A stretch of DNA of 37,348 nucleotides from Muribaculaceae bacterium. GTDB lineage: Bacteria; Bacteroidota; Bacteroidia; Bacteroidales; Muribaculaceae. Made by a program: the position numbers and the translations under genes. The stretch is taken from NCBI GenBank assembly GCA_014867205.1, contig WGUO01000030.1, positions 1-37,348 on the forward strand, read 5' to 3'. The first letter of the stretch is position 1. Each line of letters starts with the position of its first letter. This document shows, in pieces, positions 25,198 to 32,535 of this stretch. Under the pieces are notes generated by a model. It was not told the origin of the DNA. It saw nothing but the letters and a program-made list of their open reading frames with translations, and made no database searches.

Positions 25198-25434
25198 TCA
25201 TTTGCCGCAGCATTTCTTGTGCTTCTTTCCGCTGCCGCAGGGACATGGGTTGTTACGGCCTACAGTCGTCTTGGCGCCGCCGGCCGGTCTCGATTCAGCC
25301 CATATCCTGTCAATCTCCTCCTGCATCCCCCCGGAATATCCATGCCCATTGCGCGCATATTCGGGGCGGCCGTAAGGCGGGGAGGTCTGGTAGACTTGCG
25401 CCATTCCTTGGCTGCCATCTCCTTGGAGGAACAT
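25198..25434 (-). CDS. Small SEC-C motif protein
   Basis: A 78-residue protein from the ATG at 25434 (MFLQGDGSQGM) ending in a complete SEC-C zinc-binding motif, VGRNNPCPCGSGKKHKKCCGK, the CxC-x8-CC pattern found at the SecA C-terminus and in many unrelated proteins. The first part (GMAQVYQTSPPYGRPEYARNG) has no recognised domain. The same frame stays open up to 25533, and a different frame offers ATG at 25466 (MNTLPFWRFL), so the true N-terminus is unsure. The motif suggests metal-dependent binding to protein or ribosome, but the partner is unknown. It may be a stand-alone small protein or the remnant of a larger one. Confidence 0.7.
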   Translation of the reverse strand: MFLQGDGSQGMAQVYQTSPPYGRPEYARNGHGYSGGMQEEIDRIWAESRPAGGAKTTVGRNNPCPCGSGKKHKKCCGK

Positions 25435-25489
25435 CCTAAGAAACGCCAGAACGGCAATGTGTTCATATAGTCGGTTATGGCTGACGTGA

Positions 25490-25551
25490 CCGTATCTGAT
25501 AAACCTCACGCCCCGTGAGGGCGACCTCTCCACAATATCCGTTATCTGATA
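25490..25551. repeat. CCGT(T)ATCTGATA direct repeats around a small hairpin
   Basis: CCGTATCTGATA (25490-25501) and CCGTTATCTGATA (25539-25551) flank a 7-bp palindrome, CCTCACG-CCC-CGTGAGG (25504-25520). It lies between the SEC-C gene and the stop of the first AAA-ATPase. Could be a regulatory site or a transcription end; undetermined. Confidence 0.35.
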
Positions 25552-25569
25552 GGCTTACCCGATGCAGAT

Positions 25570-27129
25570 TTACATCTCGGCCTGCCAGGCGGTGATGTTG
25601 CGGGTCTTGGTGCTGAAGGTGACGCCGAGGTTGACCACCGGGCGCGGGTCGCCGGCAAACTGGCGGGCATAGTCCTTCTTGTGGATCTGCTCCAGGGCCT
25701 CCTCAGGCGTGCCGTCGCGCTTGAGCTCAATGATGTAGATGCACTCGCGCATGCTCAGCAGCAGGTCGATGCGGCCGTCGGAGGTGTGCCACTCGGGCCG
25801 CGCGTCTACACCGATCAGCACGAAGATGATGAAGAGGTTGTTCTCGTAGTGCAGCTCGGTGGCCTTGTCGGCGAACTCGTAGGGGATGCCGGCCATGAAG
25901 GTCCGCAGCCGCTCCATCGCCTCGTCGACGCGCCGCTGCTCCAGAAGCCTCCGCACCTCGCGAACATAGGGATATATCTCAGTAGTGGATTTGCCGAAAT
26001 AGAGACTGGCGAGATTCTTGAAAAGCCCTTCCCTTACCTCCAGGTTGGGAATCCCGAGACGATATTCATCGGGGGCCTCATAGCCCTTGATGGTCAGATA
26101 GCCGGTCTGATAGAGCAGAGAGGTCGGCGAGTCATTGAGTATGTCGCTTGCCGACAGCGTGCTTCCCTCCACAGTCTCGTCAAACATATGGGGCAGGAAA
26201 CGATTCCCCTTCTGAATCTGTCGGACCAGGAATTCAGGAGTCGCGCTCTGGAACCAGTAGGCACCTACCTCCCTTTTCTTAAGAGCATTCAACAGGCTGA
26301 AGGGATTGTAGATGTCCGGACAGTTCCTTGTGAAATGATATCCGTCATAGTTGGCCTTGAGCAACTGAATGACACCCTCACTATCTGTTTTATATATTGA
26401 CGCTATATTTTCTATCCCTTGTTGGAAATTATCCCTGAGTTCATCCTCGGTGATACCGCAGATGGCGGCATAATCAATATCCATAGAGATATCCTCAAGG
26501 TTATTGAGCCCGCTGAAGATTGTCATCTTGCTGAAGCGGCTCACGCCCGTAAGCATGGTGAAGCGGATATACTGGTCGAGATCCTTGATGTTGACATATA
26601 TTGACTTGAGCAGCATGCGGTTAGCCTCACTTCTCCCCGGATCATGCATCGTCTCGATTATGGGATTGTCATATTCGTCGATAAGTATCACTACCGGTTG
26701 CCCTGAATCCTCGTAGGCTGCCCTGATGATACTGTCGAAGCGTGAGGAGAGATTTTCCCCCTTGATTTTTACATTATATCTGTCCTCCCATATTCGGAAC
26801 TGATAGTCAATGATATTCTCGAGGTCATTCTCTTGGTTATGATGATATTTCGCGAGACTTAGAGTCAGGACAGCATGTTTAGTCCATACGGTCTCCATTT
26901 GCTCAATGGCCAGACCCTTGAATAGTTCCTTCCTCCCCTCGAAATAGGCCTGGATTGTCGATAACAGCAGGCTCTTGCCGAAGCGGCGTGGCCGCGACAG
27001 AAAGACACAGTTGCTTGACATGACAAGATTGTAGAGGATATCGGTCTTGTCAATGTAGAGGTAGCCGAGCTCGCGGAGCTTCTCAAAACTCTGTATTCCT
27101 ATCGGGTAGCGTACTATTGTCCTGTCCAT
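25570..27129 (-). CDS. AAA-ATPase-like / PD-(D/E)XK nuclease protein, copy 1
   Basis: A 519-residue protein of the family that joins an AAA-ATPase-like domain (PF09820 type) to a C-terminal PD-(D/E)XK nuclease-like domain (PF08011 type). The P-loop is FLSRPRRFGKS (residues 43-53) and Walker B is VVILIDEYD (146-154). The nuclease core has Asp455 (GRID), Glu468-Leu-Lys470 (YIIELKRDG) and Gln481. The start at 27129 gives the same length and N-terminus (MDRTIVRYPIGIQSFE) as copy 2; the frame is open further upstream to 27270 but would read through the promoter. Cellular role is not established; such genes occur in expanded families in Bacteroidota. Its last ~120 residues are almost identical to copy 2 while the middle has diverged. 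Confidence 0.85.
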   Translation of the reverse strand: MDRTIVRYPIGIQSFEKLRELGYLYIDKTDILYNLVMSSNCVFLSRPRRFGKSLLLSTIQAYFEGRKELFKGLAIEQMETVWTKHAVLTLSLAKYHHNQENDLENIIDYQFRIWEDRYNVKIKGENLSSRFDSIIRAAYEDSGQPVVILIDEYDNPIIETMHDPGRSEANRMLLKSIYVNIKDLDQYIRFTMLTGVSRFSKMTIFSGLNNLEDISMDIDYAAICGITEDELRDNFQQGIENIASIYKTDSEGVIQLLKANYDGYHFTRNCPDIYNPFSLLNALKKREVGAYWFQSATPEFLVRQIQKGNRFLPHMFDETVEGSTLSASDILNDSPTSLLYQTGYLTIKGYEAPDEYRLGIPNLEVREGLFKNLASLYFGKSTTEIYPYVREVRRLLEQRRVDEAMERLRTFMAGIPYEFADKATELHYENNLFIIFVLIGVDARPEWHTSDGRIDLLLSMRECIYIIELKRDGTPEEALEQIHKKDYARQFAGDPRPVVNLGVTFSTKTRNITAWQAEM

Positions 27130-27149
27130 GGCGGTTCCTGAATTTTCCA

Positions 27150-27181
27150 CAAATATAATTCTTTTATGCCGCAATTGCAAA
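27150..27181 (-). promoter_or_regulatory. Promoter of AAA-ATPase copy 1
   Basis: Minus strand TTTG (27181-27178), 20 nt, TATATTTG (27157-27150), 20 nt before the ATG. The same arrangement and nearly the same spacer occur before copy 2. Confidence 0.75.
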
Positions 27182-27262
27182 TTGAGGAATCTGACGAACC
27201 TGTCGGAATTTACGTCAGATTGATTCTTAATCAAGTTCTCCATCCTCATAGATATGTTGAAA

Positions 27263-27290
27263 ATGTTCATTAATTCTTCGCAACTACTTA
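27263..27290. repeat. Lone end of the 182-bp palindromic element
   Basis: These 28 nt match the complement of 21879-21906 with a single mismatch, and include GCAACTACTTA. No opposite end is seen nearby, so this is a solo end or a decayed copy. It lies upstream of the AAA-ATPase promoter and covers the ATG of a longer, rejected reading frame. Confidence 0.6.
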
Positions 27291-27397
27291 TTCCAAAAAT
27301 GAGGGCGCCTCCCTAATGCCGTTTTTTGGCGTAGTGGCTACGATGCCCAATTTGCGGTAGGAAAGGGCCTGATTCGCCGCATAAATGCGGTGAATAG

Positions 27398-27430
27398 TTG
27401 GTGATTTCGCCGAAATATTCGCTATCTTTG
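27398..27430 (+). promoter_or_regulatory. Putative promoter for the GNAT gene
   Basis: TTG (27398-27400), 22 nt, then TATCTTTG (27423-27430), an exact -7 box. Transcription would begin within the 19-bp tandem repeats. Confidence 0.55.
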
Positions 27431-27543
27431 TATGCTGAAACCATCGCTGTATGCAGAAACCGTCGCTATATGCGGGTACTGCCGCTGTATGCGGGAACTG
27501 TCGCTGCATGCTGAGAATGTTGTCGCTTAACGAATCTGTCGCT
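27430..27543 (+). repeat. 19-bp tandem repeats forming the GNAT leader
   Basis: Four consecutive 19-nt units (27430-27448, 27449-27467, 27468-27486, 27487-27505) of the form gTATGCnGnaAC-nnYCGCT are followed by two variant units of 22 and 16 nt. All end in (T/C)CGCT or GCCGCT, and the last abuts the ATG. Each 19-nt unit contains an ATG. Confidence 0.75.
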
Positions 27544-28122
27544 ATGATTGAAACTGAAAGGCTGGTCTTGCGCCCGTGGCAGGAGTCGGAGGCCGAAATC
27601 TTGTTTAAGTACGCGTGCGATCCGGATGTAGGTCCGATCGCGGGATGGTTGCCGCATACATCCGTGGAGTATAGTCTTGAGATTATCAGGACTATCTTTG
27701 CCGCGCCAGAGACTTATGCTGTCGTGCTGAAGGAGACAGGCGAACCGATAGGCAGCTGCGGCATAATGTATGCCGACGGTCTCCATTCGGCCGATATGGC
27801 TGACGGCGAGGCGGAGATTGGCTATTGGCTCGGCAAGCCTTACTGGGGACAAGGTCTGATTCCAGAGGCTGTGAAGGCAGTGCTGGCGCGGAGTTTCAAT
27901 GAGTTGCGTCTGAAGACCGTATGGTGCGGCTATTATGACGGGAATATCAAGTCAAAGCGCGTCTGCGAGAAGTGCGGCTTCAAATATCATCATACCAACA
28001 GCGATGTGACTTCACCGCTCGGAGACAAACGTACGGAACATTTCTACTGCATGACCAACGAGGATTTCAATGCCATGCGTAAGCTGATGGATGACAGCCG
28101 GGCAGCAGAGACCGTTAGGTAA
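27544..28122 (+). CDS. GNAT family N-acetyltransferase (RimJ/RimL-like)
   Basis: A 192-residue acetyltransferase that would use acetyl-CoA to modify an amine. It begins with the RimJ/RimL hallmark MIETERLVLRPWQESE. Next come PIGSCGIMYADG (motif D strand), EAEIGYWLGKPYWGQGLIPEAVKAVL (motif A, with WGQGL as the pyrophosphate-binding loop) and NIKSKRVCEKCGFKYHH (motif B). The ATG at 27544 starts the conserved domain. An in-frame ATG at 27451 would add 31 residues made of translated tandem repeat and was not used. It sits between two AAA-ATPase paralogues, convergent with copy 2. Substrate unknown. Confidence 0.88.
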   Translation: MIETERLVLRPWQESEAEILFKYACDPDVGPIAGWLPHTSVEYSLEIIRTIFAAPETYAVVLKETGEPIGSCGIMYADGLHSADMADGEAEIGYWLGKPYWGQGLIPEAVKAVLARSFNELRLKTVWCGYYDGNIKSKRVCEKCGFKYHHTNSDVTSPLGDKRTEHFYCMTNEDFNAMRKLMDDSRAAETVR

Positions 28123-28208
28123 CGCCCACTCTACAGTACCGCTTCAACGCCACCCGCGACCGCTACCGGGGCACGGGCGCAGGCAATGCCGAGAAATCCC
28201 GGCTGTAA
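28119..28208 (+). pseudogene. C-terminal remnant of an outer-membrane barrel protein
   Basis: This frame reads VTPTLQYRFNATRDRYRGTGAG-NAEKSRL and then stops. The pattern (aromatic-rich last strand, then KY/RYRGTGAGNxEKxRL-stop) is how some Bacteroidota TonB-dependent or beta-barrel outer-membrane proteins end. Only about 29 codons remain, overlapping the GNAT stop by 4 nt, so it is a fossil left by an insertion or deletion. The family call comes from memory of such tails and is tentative. Confidence 0.4.
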
Positions 28209-28220
28209 GGGTTTGCGCCC

Positions 28221-29780
28221 TTACATCTCGGCCTGCCAGGCGGTGATGTTGCGGGTCTGGGTGCTGAAGGTGACGCCGAGGTTGACCACCGGTCGCGGGT
28301 GGCCGGCAAACTGCCGGGCATAGTCTTTCTTGTGGATCTGGTCGAGGGCCTCCTCGGGCGTGCCGTCACGCTTGAGCTCGATGATGTAGATGCACTCGCG
28401 CATGCTCAGCAGCAGGTCGATGCGCCCGTCGGAGGTGTGCCACTCGGGTCGCGCGTCAACGCCGATCAGCACGAAGATGATGAAGAGGTTGTTCTCGTAG
28501 TGCAGCTCGGTGGCCTTGTCGGCGAACTCGTAGGGGATGCCGGCCATGAAGGTCCGCAGACACTCCATCGCCTCGTCGACGCGCCGCTGCTCGAGAAGTT
28601 TCCGCACCTCGCGAACATTTTTGGATATGACTGTAGGGCTCTCGTCGAAATAGTAACGGGCGAGATTCTGGAAGAGCCCCTTGCGCACCTCCAGATTCGG
28701 GATGCCGAGGCGGTACAGATCCGGCTCCTCGTAGCCCTTGATGGTCAGGTAGCCTGTCTGATAAAGCAGGGCAGTCGGGGTGGCGAGGGATATGTCGATG
28801 TCGGAAAGTGTGCTTTCCTCCACTGTCTCGTCAAACATATGGGGCAGGAAGTTATCCCCCTTCTGAATCTGGCGTACCAGAAACTCCGGCGTCCCGCTCT
28901 GGAACCAGTATGAGCCGATCCTGTTCTCGTCAAGGGCGTTCAGGAGGCTGAAGGGATTATAGATATCCGGACAGTCACTTGTGAAGTGATAACCATCATA
29001 GTTCGCTTTCAGCAGTCTAATGGCTCCCTCGGCGTCGGTATCCTCGTCAGTCGCGAGATCCTCTATCCCCTGCCGGAAATTCTCCCTGAGCTCCTTCTCG
29101 GTCACACCGCAGATAGTTGCGTACCTCTTATTGAGCGAGATATCCTTTAGGTTGTTTAGTCCGCTGAAGATTGTCATCTTGCTGAAGCGGCTCACGCCGG
29201 TGAGCATGGTGAACCGGATATATTGGTCAAGATCCTTGATGTTGACATATATTGACTTGAGAAGCAGTCGGTGGGCCTCGCTCCTCTCCGGGTCGTGCAT
29301 AGTCTCGATTATGGGACTATCATATTCGTCGATAAGGATCACAACCGGCTTGCCCGAGGCATTGTAGGCAGCCTTGATTATGTTACGGAAACGCGAGGAT
29401 AAATCCGAGGTCTCCGCCTCTATGCCATACTGCTTCTCCCAGTCGCGGAACTGGTTGGCAAGTATTTCCTCAAGGTTGCCCTCGTTGGCAGCGTGGTAGG
29501 TGGCGAGGCTTAGCATCAGCACGGGATGCGCCGCCCATTCCATCTCCAGTTGCTCGATAGCAAGCCCCTTGAATAGTCCTTTCTTCCCCTCGAAATAGGC
29601 CTGGATTGTCGATAACAACAGACTTTTGCCGAAGCGGCGCGGCCGCGATAGAAAGACACACTTGCTCGTCTTGACAAGATTGTAGATGAGGTCGGTCTTG
29701 TCAATGTAGATGTAGCCGAGTTCGCGAAGCGACTCAAAACTCTGTATTCCTATCGGGTAGCGTACTATTGTCCTGTCCAT
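28221..29780 (-). CDS. AAA-ATPase-like / PD-(D/E)XK nuclease protein, copy 2
   Basis: A 519-residue paralogue of the protein at 25570-27129, with the same architecture: RPRRFGKS P-loop (46-53), VVILIDEYD Walker B, and GRID ... IIELK nuclease core near the C-terminus. Over the last ~400 coding bases the two genes are nearly identical, including a run of about 95 bases without any difference. The middle of the proteins shows many substitutions (for example YHHNQENDLENIIDYQ against YHAANEGNLEEILANQ). The promoter is also duplicated. This patchwork suggests gene conversion or recent recombination. Converges on the GNAT gene. Confidence 0.86.
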   Translation of the reverse strand: MDRTIVRYPIGIQSFESLRELGYIYIDKTDLIYNLVKTSKCVFLSRPRRFGKSLLLSTIQAYFEGKKGLFKGLAIEQLEMEWAAHPVLMLSLATYHAANEGNLEEILANQFRDWEKQYGIEAETSDLSSRFRNIIKAAYNASGKPVVILIDEYDSPIIETMHDPERSEAHRLLLKSIYVNIKDLDQYIRFTMLTGVSRFSKMTIFSGLNNLKDISLNKRYATICGVTEKELRENFRQGIEDLATDEDTDAEGAIRLLKANYDGYHFTSDCPDIYNPFSLLNALDENRIGSYWFQSGTPEFLVRQIQKGDNFLPHMFDETVEESTLSDIDISLATPTALLYQTGYLTIKGYEEPDLYRLGIPNLEVRKGLFQNLARYYFDESPTVISKNVREVRKLLEQRRVDEAMECLRTFMAGIPYEFADKATELHYENNLFIIFVLIGVDARPEWHTSDGRIDLLLSMRECIYIIELKRDGTPEEALDQIHKKDYARQFAGHPRPVVNLGVTFSTQTRNITAWQAEM

Positions 29781-29800
29781 GGCGGTTCCTTATTTTTCCA

Positions 29801-29832
29801 CAAATATAATTATTTTATACCGCAATTGCAAA
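29801..29832 (-). promoter_or_regulatory. Promoter of AAA-ATPase copy 2
   Basis: Minus strand TTTG (29832-29829), 20 nt, TATATTTG (29808-29801), matching the promoter of copy 1. Confidence 0.75.
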
Positions 29833-29857
29833 TATACCGAAATTGCAGTCCGGCAGA

Positions 29858-29889
29858 TTTGTGAGTCTGGTTTTAAATTCCTATATTTG
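29858..29889 (+). promoter_or_regulatory. Promoter of the secreted protein gene at 29925
   Basis: TTTG (29858-29861), 20 nt, TATATTTG (29882-29889), with a 35-nt leader to the ATG. It diverges from AAA-ATPase copy 2. Confidence 0.75.
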
Positions 29890-29924
29890 CGGATAATACT
29901 GTACTCACTAAAACTGACTGCGTT

Positions 29925-30614
29925 ATGAAAACAGGTACATTTCTTTCTGCTGTCGCAGCACTGATGTTTGTCATGACTCCGGCAATGGCCGGGGCTGAAA
30001 CGATTCCGGCTACCGAGGTGACCGCTTCCGACTGCAAGGGCAACCGTGTGGCCCCGGCCGAGAAGACCCGTGCTGCCGAGGAGGGCGACATCTCCTGGTC
30101 GCTTAGCTATGCCGACGGTGTGCTCACCCTGACCTGGCATAACCTGCTTGCCACATGTTGTCCGCAGGGATTCATCTCGAATATCGAGGTAGAGGGCGGG
30201 AAGATATTTTTCTATGCCTCTGAAGATGGCGACGGCGGCTGCGACTGCCTGTGCTACTATGACATCACGGCCACCTATCAGGGTATAACCCCGGGCCACT
30301 ATGAGCTCTATTTCGGCGGTGAACTGGTGGGAGAGGCAGATATCGAGGAGGGATTCAGCGGCGAGTTCCGCCAGTCTGAATCTTCGGTTAGAAGCGTCAC
30401 CGACGGTGATTCATCACTCACACTTCATGACGGCAAGGTAATCGCACGCAGTCCCGGCAAGTTCAAGGTTGATGTCTACAACGTCACGGGCACCAGGATA
30501 TACACCCTTGAGGCCACCGACCTTCTGGAAATAAGCACCCTTTCGGGCGGCGTCTCCCTGATAAGGCTCACAACCCGCGAGGGTAAAGTCTCCACCCTGT
30601 CCGTAATCCGATAG
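29925..30614 (+). CDS. Secreted protein with cysteine-rich centre and T9SS-like tail
   Basis: A 229-residue exported protein. The signal peptide (MKTGTFLSAVAALMFVMTPAMAGA) is followed by a beta-rich region with LLATCCPQGFISNIEVEGG and a cysteine cluster GGCDCLCYYDITATYQGITPGHYELYF (about residues 105-130). The C-terminus (KFKVDVYNVTGTRIYTLEATDLLEISTLSGGVSLIRLTTREGKV) resembles a type A sorting domain, so surface delivery by the type IX system is likely. No function is recognised. The last codons are repeated downstream of the next gene (31502-31532). It has its own consensus promoter. Confidence 0.75.
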   Translation: MKTGTFLSAVAALMFVMTPAMAGAETIPATEVTASDCKGNRVAPAEKTRAAEEGDISWSLSYADGVLTLTWHNLLATCCPQGFISNIEVEGGKIFFYASEDGDGGCDCLCYYDITATYQGITPGHYELYFGGELVGEADIEEGFSGEFRQSESSVRSVTDGDSSLTLHDGKVIARSPGKFKVDVYNVTGTRIYTLEATDLLEISTLSGGVSLIRLTTREGKVSTLSVIR

Positions 30615-30622
30615 GTAGCCGG
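30592..30622 (+). repeat. 31-bp direct repeat, left copy
   Basis: It covers the last codons and stop of the secreted protein gene plus a few bases (ends ATCCGATAGGTAGCCGG). It matches 31502-31532 at 29 of 31 positions. The two copies bracket the next gene. Confidence 0.7.
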
Positions 30623-30698
30623 CAGACTCACGTCTCAGCTTGCCCGGCAGCGATACTGCGCCGCCGGGTGCCGTAATCTTTAAGATAAACCTCAACCT

Positions 30699-31493
30699 AT
30701 GGCACGAAACAAACTTATCGCCAAATACTCGGCGCTTAATACGGAGGATCTTCCGCAACGCATATTCGACAAAATCAAGGACCATATTGCAAGCGTTGGA
30801 ATAGAGACGCTGCCGGATCTTGAATTTTCGGGAAGATGGACAGGCAAACTCGACATTTCCAGAGGTGGATGGCGGGGTGACTTCGACTTCGTTTATCCGG
30901 TTCTCTCAATGTGTCGTGTCAACCGACATGGCGAGGTACTGCCTGATATGGTTAAAATAAAGGACTGCGTGGAGGAATGGGTCGACTTCCTCACGACCCC
31001 CGACGAAAATGATAAATATATCGGGGCAAGCGATGAGACTTTCCGCGATTCTGATTACATTGATGATGATGCCAATGATTTTCGTTCAGCGGCATACGCA
31101 GCGGAAATTAACTCGTTTATCAATTCGGAAGACCGGGATATGCAGGAGCATGACAATGCTCTATCTGAGATTGATTCGCTGTGTTGCGGAGAAAAAGATG
31201 AAATCGATGGAGGCCGTCTGTTTGAAGGTGGTTTCAATATGACGAAGATCACTAATGCCGAAGATTTTCGCAAGATTATGGAGGCAATGGACAGAGAAGC
31301 TGCCGAAGGGGGCGGTATATCATGGCAGTCACCCGACTTAGACATGGCGGAGATTGAGAAAATGTTTATGGAACAAGAGGAATCCGGACCAAGCTGGATG
31401 GAATTCATAGATGATCTCCGCAACGGTCGTTATGGCGACCTCCCAGAAGATTACGACGGTCTTGCCTATCCCGAAGACCCTCAAAACCCATGA
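30699..31493 (+). CDS. Unrecognised acidic cytoplasmic protein
   Basis: A 264-residue protein with no signal peptide or membrane segment. The N-terminal third (ARNKLIAKYSALNTEDLPQRIFDKIKDHI; FSGRWTGKLDISRGGWRGDFDFVYPVLSM) looks folded. The remainder is strongly acidic (DSDYIDDDANDFR; EEWVDFLTTPDENDKY; EQEESGPSWMEFIDDLRNGRYGDLPEDYDG). I recognise no family. The base composition is clearly more A/T-rich than the genes upstream, and the gene is bracketed by 31-bp direct repeats, so it looks like an acquired insert. A DNA-mimic or inhibitor role would fit the acidity but is only a guess. Confidence 0.7.
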   Translation: MARNKLIAKYSALNTEDLPQRIFDKIKDHIASVGIETLPDLEFSGRWTGKLDISRGGWRGDFDFVYPVLSMCRVNRHGEVLPDMVKIKDCVEEWVDFLTTPDENDKYIGASDETFRDSDYIDDDANDFRSAAYAAEINSFINSEDRDMQEHDNALSEIDSLCCGEKDEIDGGRLFEGGFNMTKITNAEDFRKIMEAMDREAAEGGGISWQSPDLDMAEIEKMFMEQEESGPSWMEFIDDLRNGRYGDLPEDYDGLAYPEDPQNP

Positions 31494-31501
31494 TAACCCT
31501 C

Positions 31502-31532
31502 CCACCCTATCCGTATTCCGATAGGTAGCCGG
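31502..31532 (+). repeat. 31-bp direct repeat, right copy
   Basis: 29 of 31 bases match 30592-30622, the 3' end of the secreted protein gene, but here no reading frame leads into it. Confidence 0.7.
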
Positions 31533-31539
31533 ATGTTTT

Positions 31540-31572
31540 GGCTCATCCGCAACTGTTAGATGCGGATGAGCC
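31540..31572 (+). terminator. Perfect 12-bp hairpin after the acidic protein gene
   Basis: GGCTCATCCGCA (31540-31551) pairs with TGCGGATGAGCC (31561-31572). There is no T-run on either side, so termination is plausible but not certain. Confidence 0.45.
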
Positions 31573-31584
31573 ATAGATGAGTTA

Positions 31585-31707
31585 TCACTCGTGGCCGAGG
31601 ATGGTGCTGACGTATCCACGGTGGCGGAACCATTTGTGTGCCCACTTGGGCACCATGTAGACATATCCTGATATATCCTCATGCGGCACACAGTCGAGCA
31701 TATTGCC
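31585..31707 (-). pseudogene. C-terminal remnant of an unknown gene (GNMLDCVPHEDISGYV...)
   Basis: The minus strand reads GNMLDCVPHEDISGYVYMVP then KWAHKWFRHRGYVSTILGHE and stop. Positions 31660-31707 are homologous to 33303-33350 (42 of 48 bases), with differences mostly silent, so this was once protein-coding. The family was not recognised. No complete copy is present in the window. Confidence 0.5.
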
Positions 31708-31800
31708 TGTCAGACATGTTGGTGGCCTATGTCTTTTTCTCAAAATATGATTTCGTGAAAGAAGTGGTCGCGCGCAGATACCTATATCGTTTATATCGTG

Positions 31801-32535
31801 TTATTCAAAATTCATGCCAATAAGCCAGTTAATGCCGAAACCAATCAATATGGCGATCGTGAAACTGGCGAATGTGCCTATGAGCACATACTCTGTAATC
31901 TTTATATCTTTGGCTTTGTTCAGTTCTCCGAATCTGAAAACTGATTTCGCCGCCAATAGGAACCCTATACCTTCTATATTGTATGTGAATATGAAGGTCA
32001 AAATCAGTATCCTTTCCAGATATCCAATCCATTTGCCGGCATTGGGCAGCCCTTGAGATGAAGCTTCAGATGGCATCCATTTTTCATATTCAATAAAAGA
32101 CTTTATCAAAATGGAGGTCGGTGCAAGCACTGCGATGTATGCTGTAGCGATGAGCCAGAAATTTGTTGAGAATATTTCGGCTGCCCTATCCAGCTGAGGC
32201 ATTCTTGCGAATGCGAGCCACCACAAGCCAATTATGACGCAGACATGTGCGAACTGGTCCCAGATAAGACTTATAAGGCCTGTCCTCTTACTCATTGTTT
32301 TGACCAGATCTATTGCGAAATGGCTGAAACCAATCACTACCGGTATAACCCAGCTGTTCCATTGGGCAACGAAAACGTATGCCAAAGCAGCCTGAACTAA
32401 GGCATGAAGAATAAGCACCCTGTATTTTGCTTTGGAATTGTCTGAGAATTTATCAATACACATTCTGTCACTCTGGAGAAGAAAATCTCCAGTCAGATGT
32501 GACGCAATGAGTTTTATGAGTATAATTGTATTCAT
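31801..32535 (-). CDS. DUF3307 family integral membrane protein
   Basis: A 244-residue protein with about six hydrophobic helices. It starts with the family's hallmark IKLIASHLTGDFLLQSDRM. It then has helices around ALVQAALAYVFVAQW, WVIPVVIGFSHFAIDLVKT, VCVIIGLWWLAFA, IATAYIAVLAPTSILIKSF, ERILILTFIFTYNIEGIGFLLAAKSVFRFGE and YVLIGTFASFTIAILIGFGINWL. DUF3307 proteins have no established function. The start codon overlaps the stop of the SatD-like gene (ATGA), so translation is coupled and the two proteins probably work together in one pathway. Composition is A/T-rich like the rest of this end. Confidence 0.85.
   Translation of the reverse strand: MNTIILIKLIASHLTGDFLLQSDRMCIDKFSDNSKAKYRVLILHALVQAALAYVFVAQWNSWVIPVVIGFSHFAIDLVKTMSKRTGLISLIWDQFAHVCVIIGLWWLAFARMPQLDRAAEIFSTNFWLIATAYIAVLAPTSILIKSFIEYEKWMPSEASSQGLPNAGKWIGYLERILILTFIFTYNIEGIGFLLAAKSVFRFGELNKAKDIKITEYVLIGTFASFTIAILIGFGINWLIGMNFE

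Noticed and set aside
27130..27270. A 47-codon N-terminal extension of AAA-ATPase copy 1
   Set aside because: It would translate through the -33/-7 promoter and a dispersed repeat end. The paralogue starts at the equivalent of 27129.
27430..27505. CRISPR-like array
   Set aside because: The 19-nt units are directly adjacent with no spacers, diverge from one another, and no cas genes are nearby.
27451..27543. A 31-codon N-terminal extension of the GNAT protein
   Set aside because: It is translated tandem repeat; the GNAT domain begins at the ATG at 27544. It is kept only as a possible regulatory curiosity.
28204..28225. TGTAAGGG/CCCTTACA hairpin at the end of AAA-ATPase copy 2
   Set aside because: Short stem overlapping the stop codon, no T-run on either strand, and not present at copy 1.
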